64,000 bases of DNA from assembly GCA_035535015.1 (NCBI GenBank), contig DATLQU010000066.1, positions 1-64,000 of the forward strand, read 5' to 3'. This DNA is from Palsa-661 sp035535015 (GTDB lineage: Bacteria > Actinomycetota > Acidimicrobiia > Acidimicrobiales > UBA8190). The notes under the pieces were generated by a model. That model saw only the letters and a list, made by a program, of their open reading frames with translations, searched no databases and was not told the origin of the DNA. Each line of letters opens with the position of its first letter. Position 1 is the first letter of the stretch. Positions 1 through 9,202 of this stretch are shown here, one piece after another. A program made the position numbers and the translations under genes.

Positions 1-64
1 CAGGGGACCCGAACGTGCACCCCGCAGCGGGCCAAGATTCGGCCCCTCACCAGGGCGAAGACGA

Positions 65-141
65 TGGTGGGGCTAGCTGGAATCGAACCAGCGACCTCAG
101 CATTATCAGTGCTGCGCTCTAACCGGCTGAGCTATAGCCCC
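65..141 (-). tRNA. tRNA-Ile (anticodon GAT)
   Basis: The minus strand folds as a complete cloverleaf. The 7-bp acceptor stem pairs GGGGCTA with TAGCCCC, the anticodon loop carries GAT, and the T-arm contains GGTTCGATTCC. The discriminator is A and the 3' CCA is encoded (65-67). It lies directly downstream of gyrA on the same strand, a common actinobacterial arrangement. Confidence 0.97.
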
Positions 142-251
142 ATCTACGAGAGCCCTCCCCCACCGGGCGGGTCGTTCTCGTGGGTGACAGGTTAGCGGTA
201 CAGCGCCGAAGGCCAGAATCGGCGGACGGCGGACCCTCCGGGCGAGCCTGC

Positions 252-2759
252 TCAGCCCTCTCCGTCCTCGTCCTCGGCGAACACCGCGGCCACGGCGGCC
301 ACGGAATGGCCGGCGTCGAGACTCATCAGCCGGACACCCGTGGCGTCGCGTCCCTGCGCGGCGATCTCGCGGACGGCGGTGCGGATGACCACCCCACCGG
401 TCGACACCAGGAGGATCTCGTCGTCGAGACCGGCCATGAAGGCGCTCACCACCCGGCCCCGGACCGCCGTCAGCTTGATGGCGCGAACGCCCTGTCCGCC
501 CCGACCCTGCCGGCCGAAGTGGTCGGTCTTCGTGCGCTTGCCGTAGCCGGCGTCGGTCACGATGAGGACATCGGCGTCGGGTCGGACCACGTCCAGAGAG
601 ACGACCTCGTCACCCGACCGGAGCCGCATGCCCCTCACCCCGGCAGCGTCGCGGCCCATCGGGCGGACGTCTTGCTCCGAAAAGCGGATGCCACTGCCAT
701 TGTGGCTGACCATGACCACGTCGTCGTTGCCCGACGTGGCCACCACCCGCACCAGTTCATCACCGTCGCGCAAGGCGATGGCGATGAATCCCTCACGGCG
801 CGACTTGTCGTACTCGGTGAAGGCGGTCTTCTTCACCTGACCCTGCTTGGTGGCGAACGTGAGGAATCCACCCGAGTCGAAATCACGGGTGGCCACGATG
901 GCCTGGATGGTCTCGTCGGGGGCGAGGGGCAGGAGGTTCACCACCGCCGTACCTCGGGCCGTGCGTTCCTTCATCGGGACTTCGTGAGCCCGCAGCCGGT
1001 ACACGCGACCTCGGTTGGAGAAGAGAAGAAGAAAGGCGTGAGCCGAGGTGTGGATCAACTGGTCGACGAGATCTTCTTCTTTGAGCCGGGCACCCTGGAC
1101 GCCGCGTCCGCCCCGGCCCTGGGTGCGGAACGACGCCCCCTGGACGGCTTTGATATACCCCGCCCGGGTCATGGTGACCACGAGTTCCTCGTCCTCGATG
1201 AGGTCCTCGACACCCATCTCCCCCGGGTCGTGGGTAATGCGGGTCCGTCGTGGGTTGTCGTACTTCGTCTTGATCTCGGTCAGTTCTTCAGAGATGACGG
1301 CGCGCAGCTTGGCCGGGTCGCCCAAGATGGCCTCGAGCGCGGCGATCGTCTCGCGCAATTTGGCCATTTCCTCTTCGAGCTCGGACCGACCCAAGCGGGT
1401 GAGCCGGCCGAGCGTCATGTCGAGAATGTGGATGGCCTGGTTCTCGGAGAACGAGAACGGTTCCGCCATAAGCGCTTCGCGCGCCGCCGGACGGTCGTCC
1501 GAGCCGCGGATGGCGGCGATGACGGCGTCCAACATGTCGATGGCCTTGAGGAGCCCCTCGACGATGTGCGCCCGGTCGCGGGCCTTTCCCAACCGGTATT
1601 CCGACCGGCGGGTGACCACTTCGACCTGGTGCTCGACATAGTGGAACACGCACTGGGCCAGGGTCAGGGTTCGGGGGACACCGTCGACCAGGGCGACCAC
1701 GTTGACCCCGAAACTCGTCTGCATGGGCGTGTGCTTGTAGAGGTTGTTCAGCACCACGTTGGCGTTGGCATCACGCTTGAGTTCGATGACCAGACGGGCC
1801 TGGCGCCCTGCCGAATCGTTCTGGGTCCGGCTGATTCCGTCGAGCTCCCGGGCGTGGACGAGGTCGGCGATCTTTTTTTCGACCACTTCGACGGACGTCT
1901 GGTACGGAAACTCGGTGACGACGATCCTGGTCGCCCCCCGCGACTCCTCGATCTCGGCCACGGCCCGCATCTTCACCGAGCCCTTCCCCGTCCGGTAGGC
2001 GTCGAGGATTCCTTGCCGGCCGAGAATGGTGGCGCCGGTGGGAAAGTCCGGGCCCTTCACGAACTGCATCAGATCGTCCGAGGTGGCGTCCGGGTGTTGG
2101 ACGACGTGCAGCGTGGCGTCGATCACCTCTCCCAGGTTGTGCGGGGGGATGTTCGTGGCCATGCCCACGGCGATGCCCTGGGAACCGTTCACCAGGAGAT
2201 TCGGAAACCGGGCCGGGAGGACGACGGGCTCCTCGTTCGAGCCGTCGTAGTTGGGAACGAAGTCGACGGTCTCCTCGTCGATGCCGGCCAGCAACTCCAG
2301 AGCGAGCGGGGCCAACCGGCATTCCGTGTAGCGCATGGCCGCCGGTCCCTCGTCCGGCCCGGTACCGCCGAAGTTGCCGTGCCCGTCGATGAGAGGGTGC
2401 CGGAGGCTGAAGTCCTGGACCATCCGCACCAGGGCGTCGTAGATGGCCATGTCCCCGTGCGGGTGGTAAGTGCCCATGACCTCGCCCACGACCTTGGCGC
2501 ACTTGGCGTGCGGTCGGTCGGGCCGGAGGTTCTGGCTGTCCATCGAGTACAGGATCCGGCGGTGGACCGGCTTGAGTCCGTCGCGCACGTCGGGAAGGGC
2601 CCTCGACATGATGACCGACATGGAGTACTCGAGGAACGAGCGCTCCATCTCCTCTTGGATCTCGATGGGCTCGATCGAACCCGAGGGCGGGTCCGGCACG
2701 TCGGTACCGGTGCCGCCCGACCCGGCGTCTCCCGTCCCCCCGGCGCCCCGTTTGGCCAT
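252..2759 (-). CDS. gyrA: DNA gyrase subunit A
   Basis: This is the breakage-reunion subunit of type II topoisomerase, which introduces negative supercoils with GyrB. The 835 residues match the family length. The N-terminal winged-helix/tower core contains the catalytic tyrosine (Y144 in AMRYTECRL) and the IAVGMATNIPPHN segment. The C-terminal beta-pinwheel carries the GyrA box (QGRGGRGV) and a second related motif (QGRGGQGV). The quinolone-determining loop reads HPHGDMAIYD, so Met104 occupies the E. coli Ser83 position while Asp108 is kept at the Asp87 position. It lies 68 bp downstream of gyrB on the same strand. The start is preceded by a weak GGGACGATGAGAG tract. Confidence 0.98.
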   Translation of the reverse strand: MAKRGAGGTGDAGSGGTGTDVPDPPSGSIEPIEIQEEMERSFLEYSMSVIMSRALPDVRDGLKPVHRRILYSMDSQNLRPDRPHAKCAKVVGEVMGTYHPHGDMAIYDALVRMVQDFSLRHPLIDGHGNFGGTGPDEGPAAMRYTECRLAPLALELLAGIDEETVDFVPNYDGSNEEPVVLPARFPNLLVNGSQGIAVGMATNIPPHNLGEVIDATLHVVQHPDATSDDLMQFVKGPDFPTGATILGRQGILDAYRTGKGSVKMRAVAEIEESRGATRIVVTEFPYQTSVEVVEKKIADLVHARELDGISRTQNDSAGRQARLVIELKRDANANVVLNNLYKHTPMQTSFGVNVVALVDGVPRTLTLAQCVFHYVEHQVEVVTRRSEYRLGKARDRAHIVEGLLKAIDMLDAVIAAIRGSDDRPAAREALMAEPFSFSENQAIHILDMTLGRLTRLGRSELEEEMAKLRETIAALEAILGDPAKLRAVISEELTEIKTKYDNPRRTRITHDPGEMGVEDLIEDEELVVTMTRAGYIKAVQGASFRTQGRGGRGVQGARLKEEDLVDQLIHTSAHAFLLLFSNRGRVYRLRAHEVPMKERTARGTAVVNLLPLAPDETIQAIVATRDFDSGGFLTFATKQGQVKKTAFTEYDKSRREGFIAIALRDGDELVRVVATSGNDDVVMVSHNGSGIRFSEQDVRPMGRDAAGVRGMRLRSGDEVVSLDVVRPDADVLIVTDAGYGKRTKTDHFGRQGRGGQGVRAIKLTAVRGRVVSAFMAGLDDEILLVSTGGVVIRTAVREIAAQGRDATGVRLMSLDAGHSVAAVAAVFAEDEDGEG

Positions 2760-2827
2760 CGTCTCTCATCGTCCCTTCGTGCGTCGTTCTTGGTGCGGTC
2801 AGCGGCTCGCCCGGCCGGGGGCCGTCC

Positions 2828-4780
2828 TCAGATGTCGAGGAAGCGCACGTCCTTGGCGTTGCTCTGGATGAAGTGGCGACGCAATTCGACGTCGTCGCCC
2901 ATCAGGACCGAACACACCTCGTCCGCCACGGCCGCCTGTTCGACGGTCACCTGCAGCAGTGAGCGTCGGCCGGGGTCGATGGTGGTGTCGCGCAGTTCGT
3001 TGAAATCCATTTCACCGAGTCCCTTGAGGCGCTGGAACTCCTTCTGGTGGTTCGGGTGCTCCTCGAGGAACCGCGCCCGGGCCACGTCGTCCTTCAGGTA
3101 CACCTTCTCTTTGCCCACCAACGTCGAGTACAGCGGCGGCTGGGCCACGTAGACGAAGCCGCCTTCCACCAGAGGCTTCATCTGGCGGAAGAAGAAGGTG
3201 AGGAGCAACGTCCTGATGTGGGATCCGTCGACATCGGCGTCGGCCAGCACGATCACCTTGTGATACCGGATCTTCTCGACGTCGAATTCCTCGGCCAGTC
3301 CGGCGCCGATGGCGGCGATGAGTGCCTGGATTTCGGCGTTCTTGAGCATCTTGTCGATGCGGGCCCGCTCGACGTTCAGGATCTTCCCCCTGATGGGGAG
3401 GATGGCCTGGGTGCGGGGACTCCGGGCGTCTTTGGCCGACCCCCCGGCCGAGTTGCCCTCCACGATGAAGAGCTCGCTCTCGCGCGGATCACGCGACGAG
3501 CAGTCGACCAATTTGCCCGGCAGCCCGGCGCCGTCGAGAGCCGACTTTCGGCGCGTCAGGTCGCGCGCCGTCTGGGCCGCCATCCTGGCCCGGGCCGCCG
3601 TCGTCGACTTCTGCACGATCTGATTGGCCTCACGCGGGTTCTCTTCGAGCCATTCGGCCAGCTTCTCGTTCGTGGCCCGCTCCACCAGAGATCGGATGGT
3701 CACGTTCCCGAGCTTGGCCTTCGTCTGCCCCTCGAACTGCGGGTCGGTGAGTCGGACGGAGATGATGGCCGTCAATCCCTCTCGGATGTCGTCGCCGTCG
3801 AAGTTCGGGTCCTTCTCCTTCAGGGTGCCCTTGGCCCGGGCGTAACGGTTGACGACGTTGGTAAGGGCCTTGCGGAATCCCTCTTCGTGCATACCGCCGT
3901 CGTTGGTGGAGATGCCGTTGGCGAAGGAGTGGATCGACACGTGGAACCCGGTGTTCCACTGGAGCGCGATCTCGACTTCCTGGTCGTTCTCCGACTGGCC
4001 GAACGAACACACCTTGCGGAACAGCGATTCTTTGGAGGTGTTCAGATGCTTGACGTAGTCGACGATGCCCCCCGAGTAGCGGAAGGTGATCTTCTGCTCA
4101 CGGTCGGCTCTCTCGTCGGCGAACCGGATTTCGAGGCCCTTGTTCAGAAAAGCCATGACCTGAAGGCGCTCGAGAACGGTCTGGGCCCGGAAATCGGTCT
4201 CCTCGAACACCGACGGGTCGGGCCAGAAGGCCACGGTGGTGCCGGTGCGGTCCTTCGGGGCCGGGCCAGTGACGTGGATGGACTCGTGTATCTCACCGCC
4301 GTCGGTGAAGACGGCCAGGTGGTGGTCCCCCTCGCGGTCGATCTCGAGAATCAGCTTGGTGGAAAGGGCATTCACCACCGAGACCCCGACGCCGTGCAGT
4401 CCGCCGGAGACCTTGTATCCCGATCCGCCGAACTTCCCGCCGGCGTGGAGAGTGGTGAGGACGAGCTCGGCTGCCGAACGATCGGGGTATTGGGGACTGG
4501 GTCCGGTGGGGATCCCCCGGCCGTTGTCCTTGACCCGGCATCCGCCGTCGGCCAGGAGGGTGACGTCGATCTGGGTGCAGTACCCGGCCATGGCCTCGTC
4601 GACGGCGTTGTCGACGACTTCCCAGATCAGGTGGTGCAATCCGGTCGGACCCGTGGAACCGATGTACATGCCCGGGCGTTGCCGGACAGGCTCGAGACCT
4701 TCGAGAACAGTGATGTCGCTGGCGTCGTAGGAGGACGCGCGCGTCTTATCGACCTCTTCCGGCTCAACTTTCAGCGCCAC
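2828..4780 (-). CDS. gyrB: DNA gyrase subunit B
   Basis: ATPase subunit of gyrase, 650 residues, the short actinobacterial/Gram-positive form without the E. coli insert. The GHKL ATP-binding motif is EVVDNAVDEAMAG near residue 55, followed by DNGRGIP and GGLHGVGVSVVNALS. The TOPRIM region starts with EGNSAGGSAK and has the metal-binding DADVDGSHIRTLLLTFFFR near residue 500. The C terminus has the family's GLGEMDFNELRDTT tail. The start is GTG at 4778-4780, preceded by GAAAGGGCG. It is probably co-transcribed with gyrA. Confidence 0.98.
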   Translation of the reverse strand: MALKVEPEEVDKTRASSYDASDITVLEGLEPVRQRPGMYIGSTGPTGLHHLIWEVVDNAVDEAMAGYCTQIDVTLLADGGCRVKDNGRGIPTGPSPQYPDRSAAELVLTTLHAGGKFGGSGYKVSGGLHGVGVSVVNALSTKLILEIDREGDHHLAVFTDGGEIHESIHVTGPAPKDRTGTTVAFWPDPSVFEETDFRAQTVLERLQVMAFLNKGLEIRFADERADREQKITFRYSGGIVDYVKHLNTSKESLFRKVCSFGQSENDQEVEIALQWNTGFHVSIHSFANGISTNDGGMHEEGFRKALTNVVNRYARAKGTLKEKDPNFDGDDIREGLTAIISVRLTDPQFEGQTKAKLGNVTIRSLVERATNEKLAEWLEENPREANQIVQKSTTAARARMAAQTARDLTRRKSALDGAGLPGKLVDCSSRDPRESELFIVEGNSAGGSAKDARSPRTQAILPIRGKILNVERARIDKMLKNAEIQALIAAIGAGLAEEFDVEKIRYHKVIVLADADVDGSHIRTLLLTFFFRQMKPLVEGGFVYVAQPPLYSTLVGKEKVYLKDDVARARFLEEHPNHQKEFQRLKGLGEMDFNELRDTTIDPGRRSLLQVTVEQAAVADEVCSVLMGDDVELRRHFIQSNAKDVRFLDI

Positions 4781-4971
4781 AAACGCGCCCTTTCAAATCC
4801 TCGAACGTGTGGGGGAAACGACGCGACGAAGGGCTGAAATACAACCTTCCGTCGTGCGGTACCGATGGCCTCCAGTGTACCAGGAGGCTGTGCCGGCTCC
4901 TCGCTCTGACGGGCCCGTGGAGGCCCCTCGGAGCCGGCTCCGAGGAGGCGCGAGCGTCGATGGTCACGCCG

Positions 4972-5304
4972 TCAGGCACGCACCCGAACCTCGAGGCGCA
5001 CCGGGGCCCCGTCGGCACCGAATTCGGTGGCCACGCGCTCGAGGATCTCCGGCGCCAAATGCCGAATCTGCGTCGCCCACGCCGGATGGTCGGCGCTCAC
5101 GACGAGGGTCCCGGCCACCAGGCGAAGCGGCCGGACGTGAACAGCCATGGCTTCGCCTACCAGCTCTTCCCAGCGTCCGAAGACAACGGCGATCAGGTCA
5201 GGGCGACCGAGACCCAGCCGCCCGGCCACCGCACCGAGGGCTTCGGCCATCGGCACCGGCCCGCCATTGCGGCCCCGGTGGTCGAATCGGCCTCCCCCGG
5301 TCAC
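4972..5304 (-). CDS. dciA: DciA family protein (DUF721), helicase loader
   Basis: A 110-residue DUF721/DciA protein. The family is known to help load the replicative helicase DnaB in bacteria lacking DnaC or DnaI. Recognisable features are the WEELVGEAMAVHVRPLRLVAGTLVVSADHPAWA core and the hydrophobic ILERVATEFG helix. The GTG start overlaps the recF stop in a GTGA tetranucleotide (5301-5304), so translation is coupled. The recF-dciA-gyrB order is conserved in Actinobacteria. About 190 bp without an evident gene separate it from gyrB and probably hold the gyrBA promoter. Confidence 0.88.
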   Translation of the reverse strand: MTGGGRFDHRGRNGGPVPMAEALGAVAGRLGLGRPDLIAVVFGRWEELVGEAMAVHVRPLRLVAGTLVVSADHPAWATQIRHLAPEILERVATEFGADGAPVRLEVRVRA

Positions 5305-6407
5305 GGGTGTTCCGTCCCGGTGGGTTCCATCCCGGTCGACAGCGTGCCCCCCTCGACCCGCACCACACGGTCGGGCGTGACGGCCGCCGGTGGATCCACG
5401 GCGGTGGTCAGAAGCACCTGACCCGCCGGCAGTTGCTCGACGAGGCTGGACGACCGCCGGGCGTCGAGTTCCGAGAAGACGTCATCGAGGAGAAGCACTG
5501 GTGGTTCGGTGGTGGCACGTCTCCGCAATTCGTGGGTGGCCAGGCGCAGCGCCAGCGCCACACAGCGTTGCTCGCCCTGGGAGGCGTGCGTGCGCGCCGG
5601 TCCCGGGCCGACGGCGATCTCCAGCTCGTCGCGCTGAGGTCCCACGGTTGTGATCTGACGACGTAGATCCTCGGAACGCCGGGCCGAGAGAGCATCGGCA
5701 AGATCTCCCTCCCATGATCGGCGGTACGTGAGGGTGATCGGCTCCGATGAGCCGGCCAACTGCCCGTACGCGGCGGAAACGAGGGGCGCCAATTCCGCCA
5801 CCAGGGCGTCGCGGGCGTCCGCCAGCTCCGAGCCCGACGTGGCCAGTCGGTCGTCCCAGACGTCGAGCGTAGCCACGATGTCGGCATCCAGTCGGTGACC
5901 GGCCTGGCGCAGCACCGAGGCTCTCTGACGCAACACCCGCTCGACATTGGATGTGAGGAGCTCGAATCGGCGATGCCGGTCCACCAGGACCTCGTCCAGG
6001 TAGTCGCGGCGTCCAGAGGGGCCTTCTTGAACCAGGTCCAGATCGTCCGGAGAGAACACCGTTACTCGCACCGCGTCCACCAGGTCGGCACGGCGGCGGA
6101 CAGGTTGTCGATTGACCTGTGTCCGCGCCATCCCCGTTGCCGGCAACTCGGCCTCCACCAGGATCCGTCGTTCCCCCACGAGCGTTTCGGCCCGGAGAAC
6201 AGCCCGCGCCGCTCCGGTTCGCACGAGGACGTCGCGAGGCGCTCCCCGCAACGATCGCTGGGTGGCAAGCCAGCCCACCGCCTCGAGAACAGACGTCTTG
6301 CCGGCGCCGTTGGGACCACGTAAAACGGTCAGACCGTGGGGATCGGGTTCGACACACGCCTCAGTGAAGCAACGGAAATCGGTCAGCCACAGTCTGGTAA
6401 TGGCCAT
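5301..6407 (-). CDS. recF: DNA replication and repair protein RecF
   Basis: SMC-like ABC ATPase that loads RecA at gaps with RecO and RecR. The 368-residue sequence has Walker A GPNGAGKTS at residues 31-39, a signature-like SQGEQRCVALALRLA segment and Walker B PVLLLDDVFSELDARR. The N terminus ITRLWLTDFRCF is the typical RecF opening strand. It lies 38 bp downstream of dnaN in the same direction and overlaps dciA by four bases. Confidence 0.97.
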   Translation of the reverse strand: MAITRLWLTDFRCFTEACVEPDPHGLTVLRGPNGAGKTSVLEAVGWLATQRSLRGAPRDVLVRTGAARAVLRAETLVGERRILVEAELPATGMARTQVNRQPVRRRADLVDAVRVTVFSPDDLDLVQEGPSGRRDYLDEVLVDRHRRFELLTSNVERVLRQRASVLRQAGHRLDADIVATLDVWDDRLATSGSELADARDALVAELAPLVSAAYGQLAGSSEPITLTYRRSWEGDLADALSARRSEDLRRQITTVGPQRDELEIAVGPGPARTHASQGEQRCVALALRLATHELRRRATTEPPVLLLDDVFSELDARRSSSLVEQLPAGQVLLTTAVDPPAAVTPDRVVRVEGGTLSTGMEPTGTEHP

Positions 6408-6428
6408 GCGGACCTGGCGGGACTGACA

Positions 6429-6459
6429 TTTACGAGACGCGCATTTTACGAGACGCGCA
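6429..6459. repeat. 15-bp tandem duplication at the dnaN stop codon
   Basis: TTTACGAGACGCGCA occurs at 6429-6443 and again at 6445-6459. On the minus strand this repeats the last codons of dnaN, including its TAA stop, just beyond the real stop. It looks like a slipped-strand duplication in the dnaN-recF spacer and does not alter either protein. Confidence 0.85.
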
Positions 6460-7588
6460 CGGGCATGAGGAGGTACCGGTAGTCGTCGTGATCCGGCGCC
6501 CGAACGGTGGCCGGCTTCGTGGCGTCGAGCGTTTCGAGGACGACCTCGTCACCGAGTACGGCTTCGACCCCGTCGATCAGGTAGCTCGGGTTGAAGGCGA
6601 CGGTCAGCTCCTCGCCTTCGTAGTCGGCGTCGACGTCCTCACTGGCGTGCCCGACTTCTTGTGAGACCACGGTCAATTCGACACCGCCGGCCCGCATGGA
6701 CAACCGCACAGGAGTGGTGTTGTCGCGCACGAGGAGGCGCACACGTCGTAGTGCGTCGAGCAGAGATTCCTTGCCCACCCGGAGTTGATTGGGATAACTC
6801 GGCGGGATCAGCTGCCGGTAATCGGGGAATTTCCCGTCGAGTAGTCGTGTCATCAGGCGGACGCCCGACGCCGTGAAGGTGGCATCGAGGTCGCTCACCG
6901 AGAAACCCACGTCGCTGACGGCGTCGTCCCTGTCCTTCCCTGCGCTTTCCTTCCCCCCGCCGGTCGGGAGAAGCCGCTGGAGCTCAGTCAGGGCCCGGGC
7001 CGGGATCAGGATCTGGTCGGTACCTTCCGGCAGAGGACCGGTACCGGTGAGGTCCCGGAGGGCCAACCGGTACGAATCCGTGGCCACCAAACGGGTCCCG
7101 GCCCCTTCGGCGGCCACCAGGACCCCCGTCAACAGAGGCCGGGCGTCGTCGTTCGATGCCGCCCGCACCACCTGACGTAGCGCCTCGGCCAGGGCTGCCG
7201 ACGGCAATTTCACCTGATCCGGGCGCGGATCGGGCAGGACGGGAAAGTCCTCCACGGCGAAGGTCCGCACCACGAATCGTGAACGGGCAGCCGAGATCTC
7301 CACTTCGTCGTCACCGCCCTCGAAGGTGACCGCACCCGGTTCCAGGGACCGGACGATATCGGCGGCCAGGCGCGCCGGGGTGACCACGGTGCCGTCATCG
7401 AGTCCGATGGCCTCGATCTCGACACGGACCGTCAGATCGAGATCGGTCCCCACCACGGTGAGCCGGTTGCCCACCACGTCGATCCGGATGCCCGAGAGCG
7501 CGGCCGCCGTGGACCCGCGAGTGGTCACCGCCCGCCCAGCCGTCGTCAGCGCCTCCACCAAGGTGTCGCGTTCACAACGAAACTTCAC
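6446..7588 (-). CDS. dnaN: DNA polymerase III beta sliding clamp
   Basis: Ring-shaped processivity factor of DNA polymerase III, 380 residues in three similar domains. Domain 1 opens MKFRCERDTLVEALTTAGRAV, domain 2 includes the DSYRLALRD strand, and the C terminus RYLLMPVRVS is the usual hydrophobic end that forms part of the client-peptide pocket. The start is GTG at 7586-7588 with AAGGGG about 12 bases upstream. It is separated from dnaA by the 219-bp DnaA-box region. Confidence 0.98.
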   Translation of the reverse strand: MKFRCERDTLVEALTTAGRAVTTRGSTAAALSGIRIDVVGNRLTVVGTDLDLTVRVEIEAIGLDDGTVVTPARLAADIVRSLEPGAVTFEGGDDEVEISAARSRFVVRTFAVEDFPVLPDPRPDQVKLPSAALAEALRQVVRAASNDDARPLLTGVLVAAEGAGTRLVATDSYRLALRDLTGTGPLPEGTDQILIPARALTELQRLLPTGGGKESAGKDRDDAVSDVGFSVSDLDATFTASGVRLMTRLLDGKFPDYRQLIPPSYPNQLRVGKESLLDALRRVRLLVRDNTTPVRLSMRAGGVELTVVSQEVGHASEDVDADYEGEELTVAFNPSYLIDGVEAVLGDEVVLETLDATKPATVRAPDHDDYRYLLMPVRVS

Positions 7589-7807
7589 ACAAGGCCCCTT
7601 GCTCTTTAACTAATTGAATTCTGACAGTGACAGTAATAAGGGTTGTGGATTGTGGATAACAGTCCGTTATCCGAGGCCAGAAGGCATCTCGGCGTCCACC
7701 GTTCATCCCCAGTCGTCCACCGCCGCGCGGCGTGATCGATCAGATGGTCCCCGTCATCCCCGGTGAGGGTACCTGTATCCACAACCTGAGAAATCTTGCT
7801 CACAGGG
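7589..7807. promoter_or_regulatory. dnaA-dnaN intergenic DnaA-box region (part of oriC)
   Basis: A perfect DnaA box (TTATCCACA, as TGTGGATAA) lies at 7651-7659. A one-mismatch box (GTATCCACA) lies at 7775-7783 and a two-mismatch box (CAATCCACA on the minus strand) at 7644-7652. The stretch 7600-7640 is markedly A+T-rich for this genome (CTCTTTAACTAATTGAATTC) and is a candidate DNA-unwinding element. The dnaN promoter must also lie here. Confidence 0.8.
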
Positions 7808-9202
7808 TCATACACCGCTCTTGATGTGCAGGATCAGCTCGGTCACCTGGTCGTAGATCTGGCGGCGTTCCTTCATGAGGGAGGAGATCTTGTCGACGGC
7901 ATGCATGACCGTGGTGTGGTCGCGGCCACCGAATTCACGGGCGATAGCCGGATAGGAGAAGTCGGTCATCTCCCGGAAGACGTACATACCAATCTGGCGG
8001 GCGATGACCAGGGGTCGGCGTCGACTCGGGCCACAGAGGTCGTCGACGGTGAAGCCAAAGGTGGAGGCGGTGGCCTCCAGGATCATCCCCGGTGTGATGC
8101 GGCGGGGTTGGCCGGCCAGGAGGATGTCGGAAAGGACGTGTTCGGCCAGGTCACGGGACAAAGGTTGGTGGTTGAGGCTAGCGAAGGCGCAGACGCGGAT
8201 CAGGGCGCCTTCGAGCTCACGGATATTGCCCTTGACGTTGGCGGCGATGAATTCGAGGACGTCGTCGGGGACAGGAACGGGCTCGCGCTCCGATTTCTTC
8301 TGCAGAATGGCGAGACGTGTCTCGAGCTCGGGGGGCTGGACGTCGGTGATGAGGCCGGAAAGGAAACGGCTGCGGAGCCGGTCTTCCAGGGTGGCGATCG
8401 ATTTGGGCGGCCGGTCTGAGGTGAGAACCACCTGCTTGGAGGCCCCGTAGAGGTGGTTGAAGGTGTGGAAGAACTCCTCCTGTAGGGATTCCTTGCCCTC
8501 CATGAACTGGACGTCGTCGATCAACAGGACGTCGCATTCCCGGTAATGACGCTTGAAGGCGGCGGTGGTGTTGTTGCGGATGGCATCCACGAACTCGTTC
8601 ATGAAGGTCTCGGTGGAGACATACCGGACATGCCGACCGGCGAAATTGTCGCGGACGTAGTTCCCGATGGCATGGAGGAGGTGGGTCTTGCCGAGACCGG
8701 CGCCGCCGTGGATGAACAGGGGGTTGTACGACCGGGCCGGCATTTCCGCCACGGAGAGCGCCGCTGCATGGGCGAAGCGGTTGGACGAACCGATGACGAA
8801 GGAGTCGAAGCCGTAGCGGGCGTCAAGGCCTCCGGCCGCAGCATCGTCGGGCCACCGCCGTCGTCGACCGGAATTGCCGCCCTGAGAAGGGCTTGTGTCG
8901 GTCTGGTCGGTGGGGACGGAGGTCATTTCGTCGGGCGCGGGTTCGACGACAGCGGCCGGAGCCACGTCCAGCCTGACGGTGACGTGCTGAGCGGCGACGT
9001 CGGAGACAGCAGCGGCGATGAGCCCCAGAAAGCGGTTTTCGATCCGATCCCGAACCAGGGTGCTGGGTGCGGTGAGGACGAGGAGGTCGCCGTCGAAGGC
9101 CTGGGGGACGAGCCCCGTCAACCAGGTACGCCAGGTGGCGTCCGACACCTGCTCCCGGAGCGCGTCCGCACAGCGCTTCCACAGGTCGTTTGTGTCGTTC
9201 AC
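7808..9202 (-). CDS. dnaA: Chromosomal replication initiator protein DnaA
   Basis: AAA+ initiator that binds DnaA boxes and opens the origin. Domain I (NDTNDLWKRCADALREQVSDATWRTWL) is followed by a Pro/acid-rich linker. The ATPase has Walker A GGAGLGKTHLL, Walker B VLLIDDVQFM and the sensor-II region. The C-terminal domain IV contains the DnaA signature EFGGRDHTTVMHAV. I chose GTG at 9200-9202 because GGAGG sits at an ideal distance upstream and the family normally begins here. An ATG at 9248-9250 would add 16 residues encoded by DnaA-box DNA and is less likely. That choice gives 464 residues. Confidence 0.96.
   Translation of the reverse strand: MNDTNDLWKRCADALREQVSDATWRTWLTGLVPQAFDGDLLVLTAPSTLVRDRIENRFLGLIAAAVSDVAAQHVTVRLDVAPAAVVEPAPDEMTSVPTDQTDTSPSQGGNSGRRRRWPDDAAAGGLDARYGFDSFVIGSSNRFAHAAALSVAEMPARSYNPLFIHGGAGLGKTHLLHAIGNYVRDNFAGRHVRYVSTETFMNEFVDAIRNNTTAAFKRHYRECDVLLIDDVQFMEGKESLQEEFFHTFNHLYGASKQVVLTSDRPPKSIATLEDRLRSRFLSGLITDVQPPELETRLAILQKKSEREPVPVPDDVLEFIAANVKGNIRELEGALIRVCAFASLNHQPLSRDLAEHVLSDILLAGQPRRITPGMILEATASTFGFTVDDLCGPSRRRPLVIARQIGMYVFREMTDFSYPAIAREFGGRDHTTVMHAVDKISSLMKERRQIYDQVTELILHIKSGV

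Noticed and set aside
180..3152. 990-residue plus-strand ORF antisense to gyrA and gyrB
   Set aside because: It is a product of high third-position G+C on the opposite strand; the minus strand encodes clear gyrase subunits and the antisense translation has no domain-like order.
3047..4837. 596-residue plus-strand ORF opposite gyrB
   Set aside because: Same G+C shadow effect; composition is His/Arg/Gly/Leu-biased and non-protein-like.
4764..5018. Possible small gene in the gyrB-dciA spacer
   Set aside because: Arg/Ser/Pro-biased translation overlapping the gyrB start, no ribosome site; the spacer is better explained as promoter DNA.
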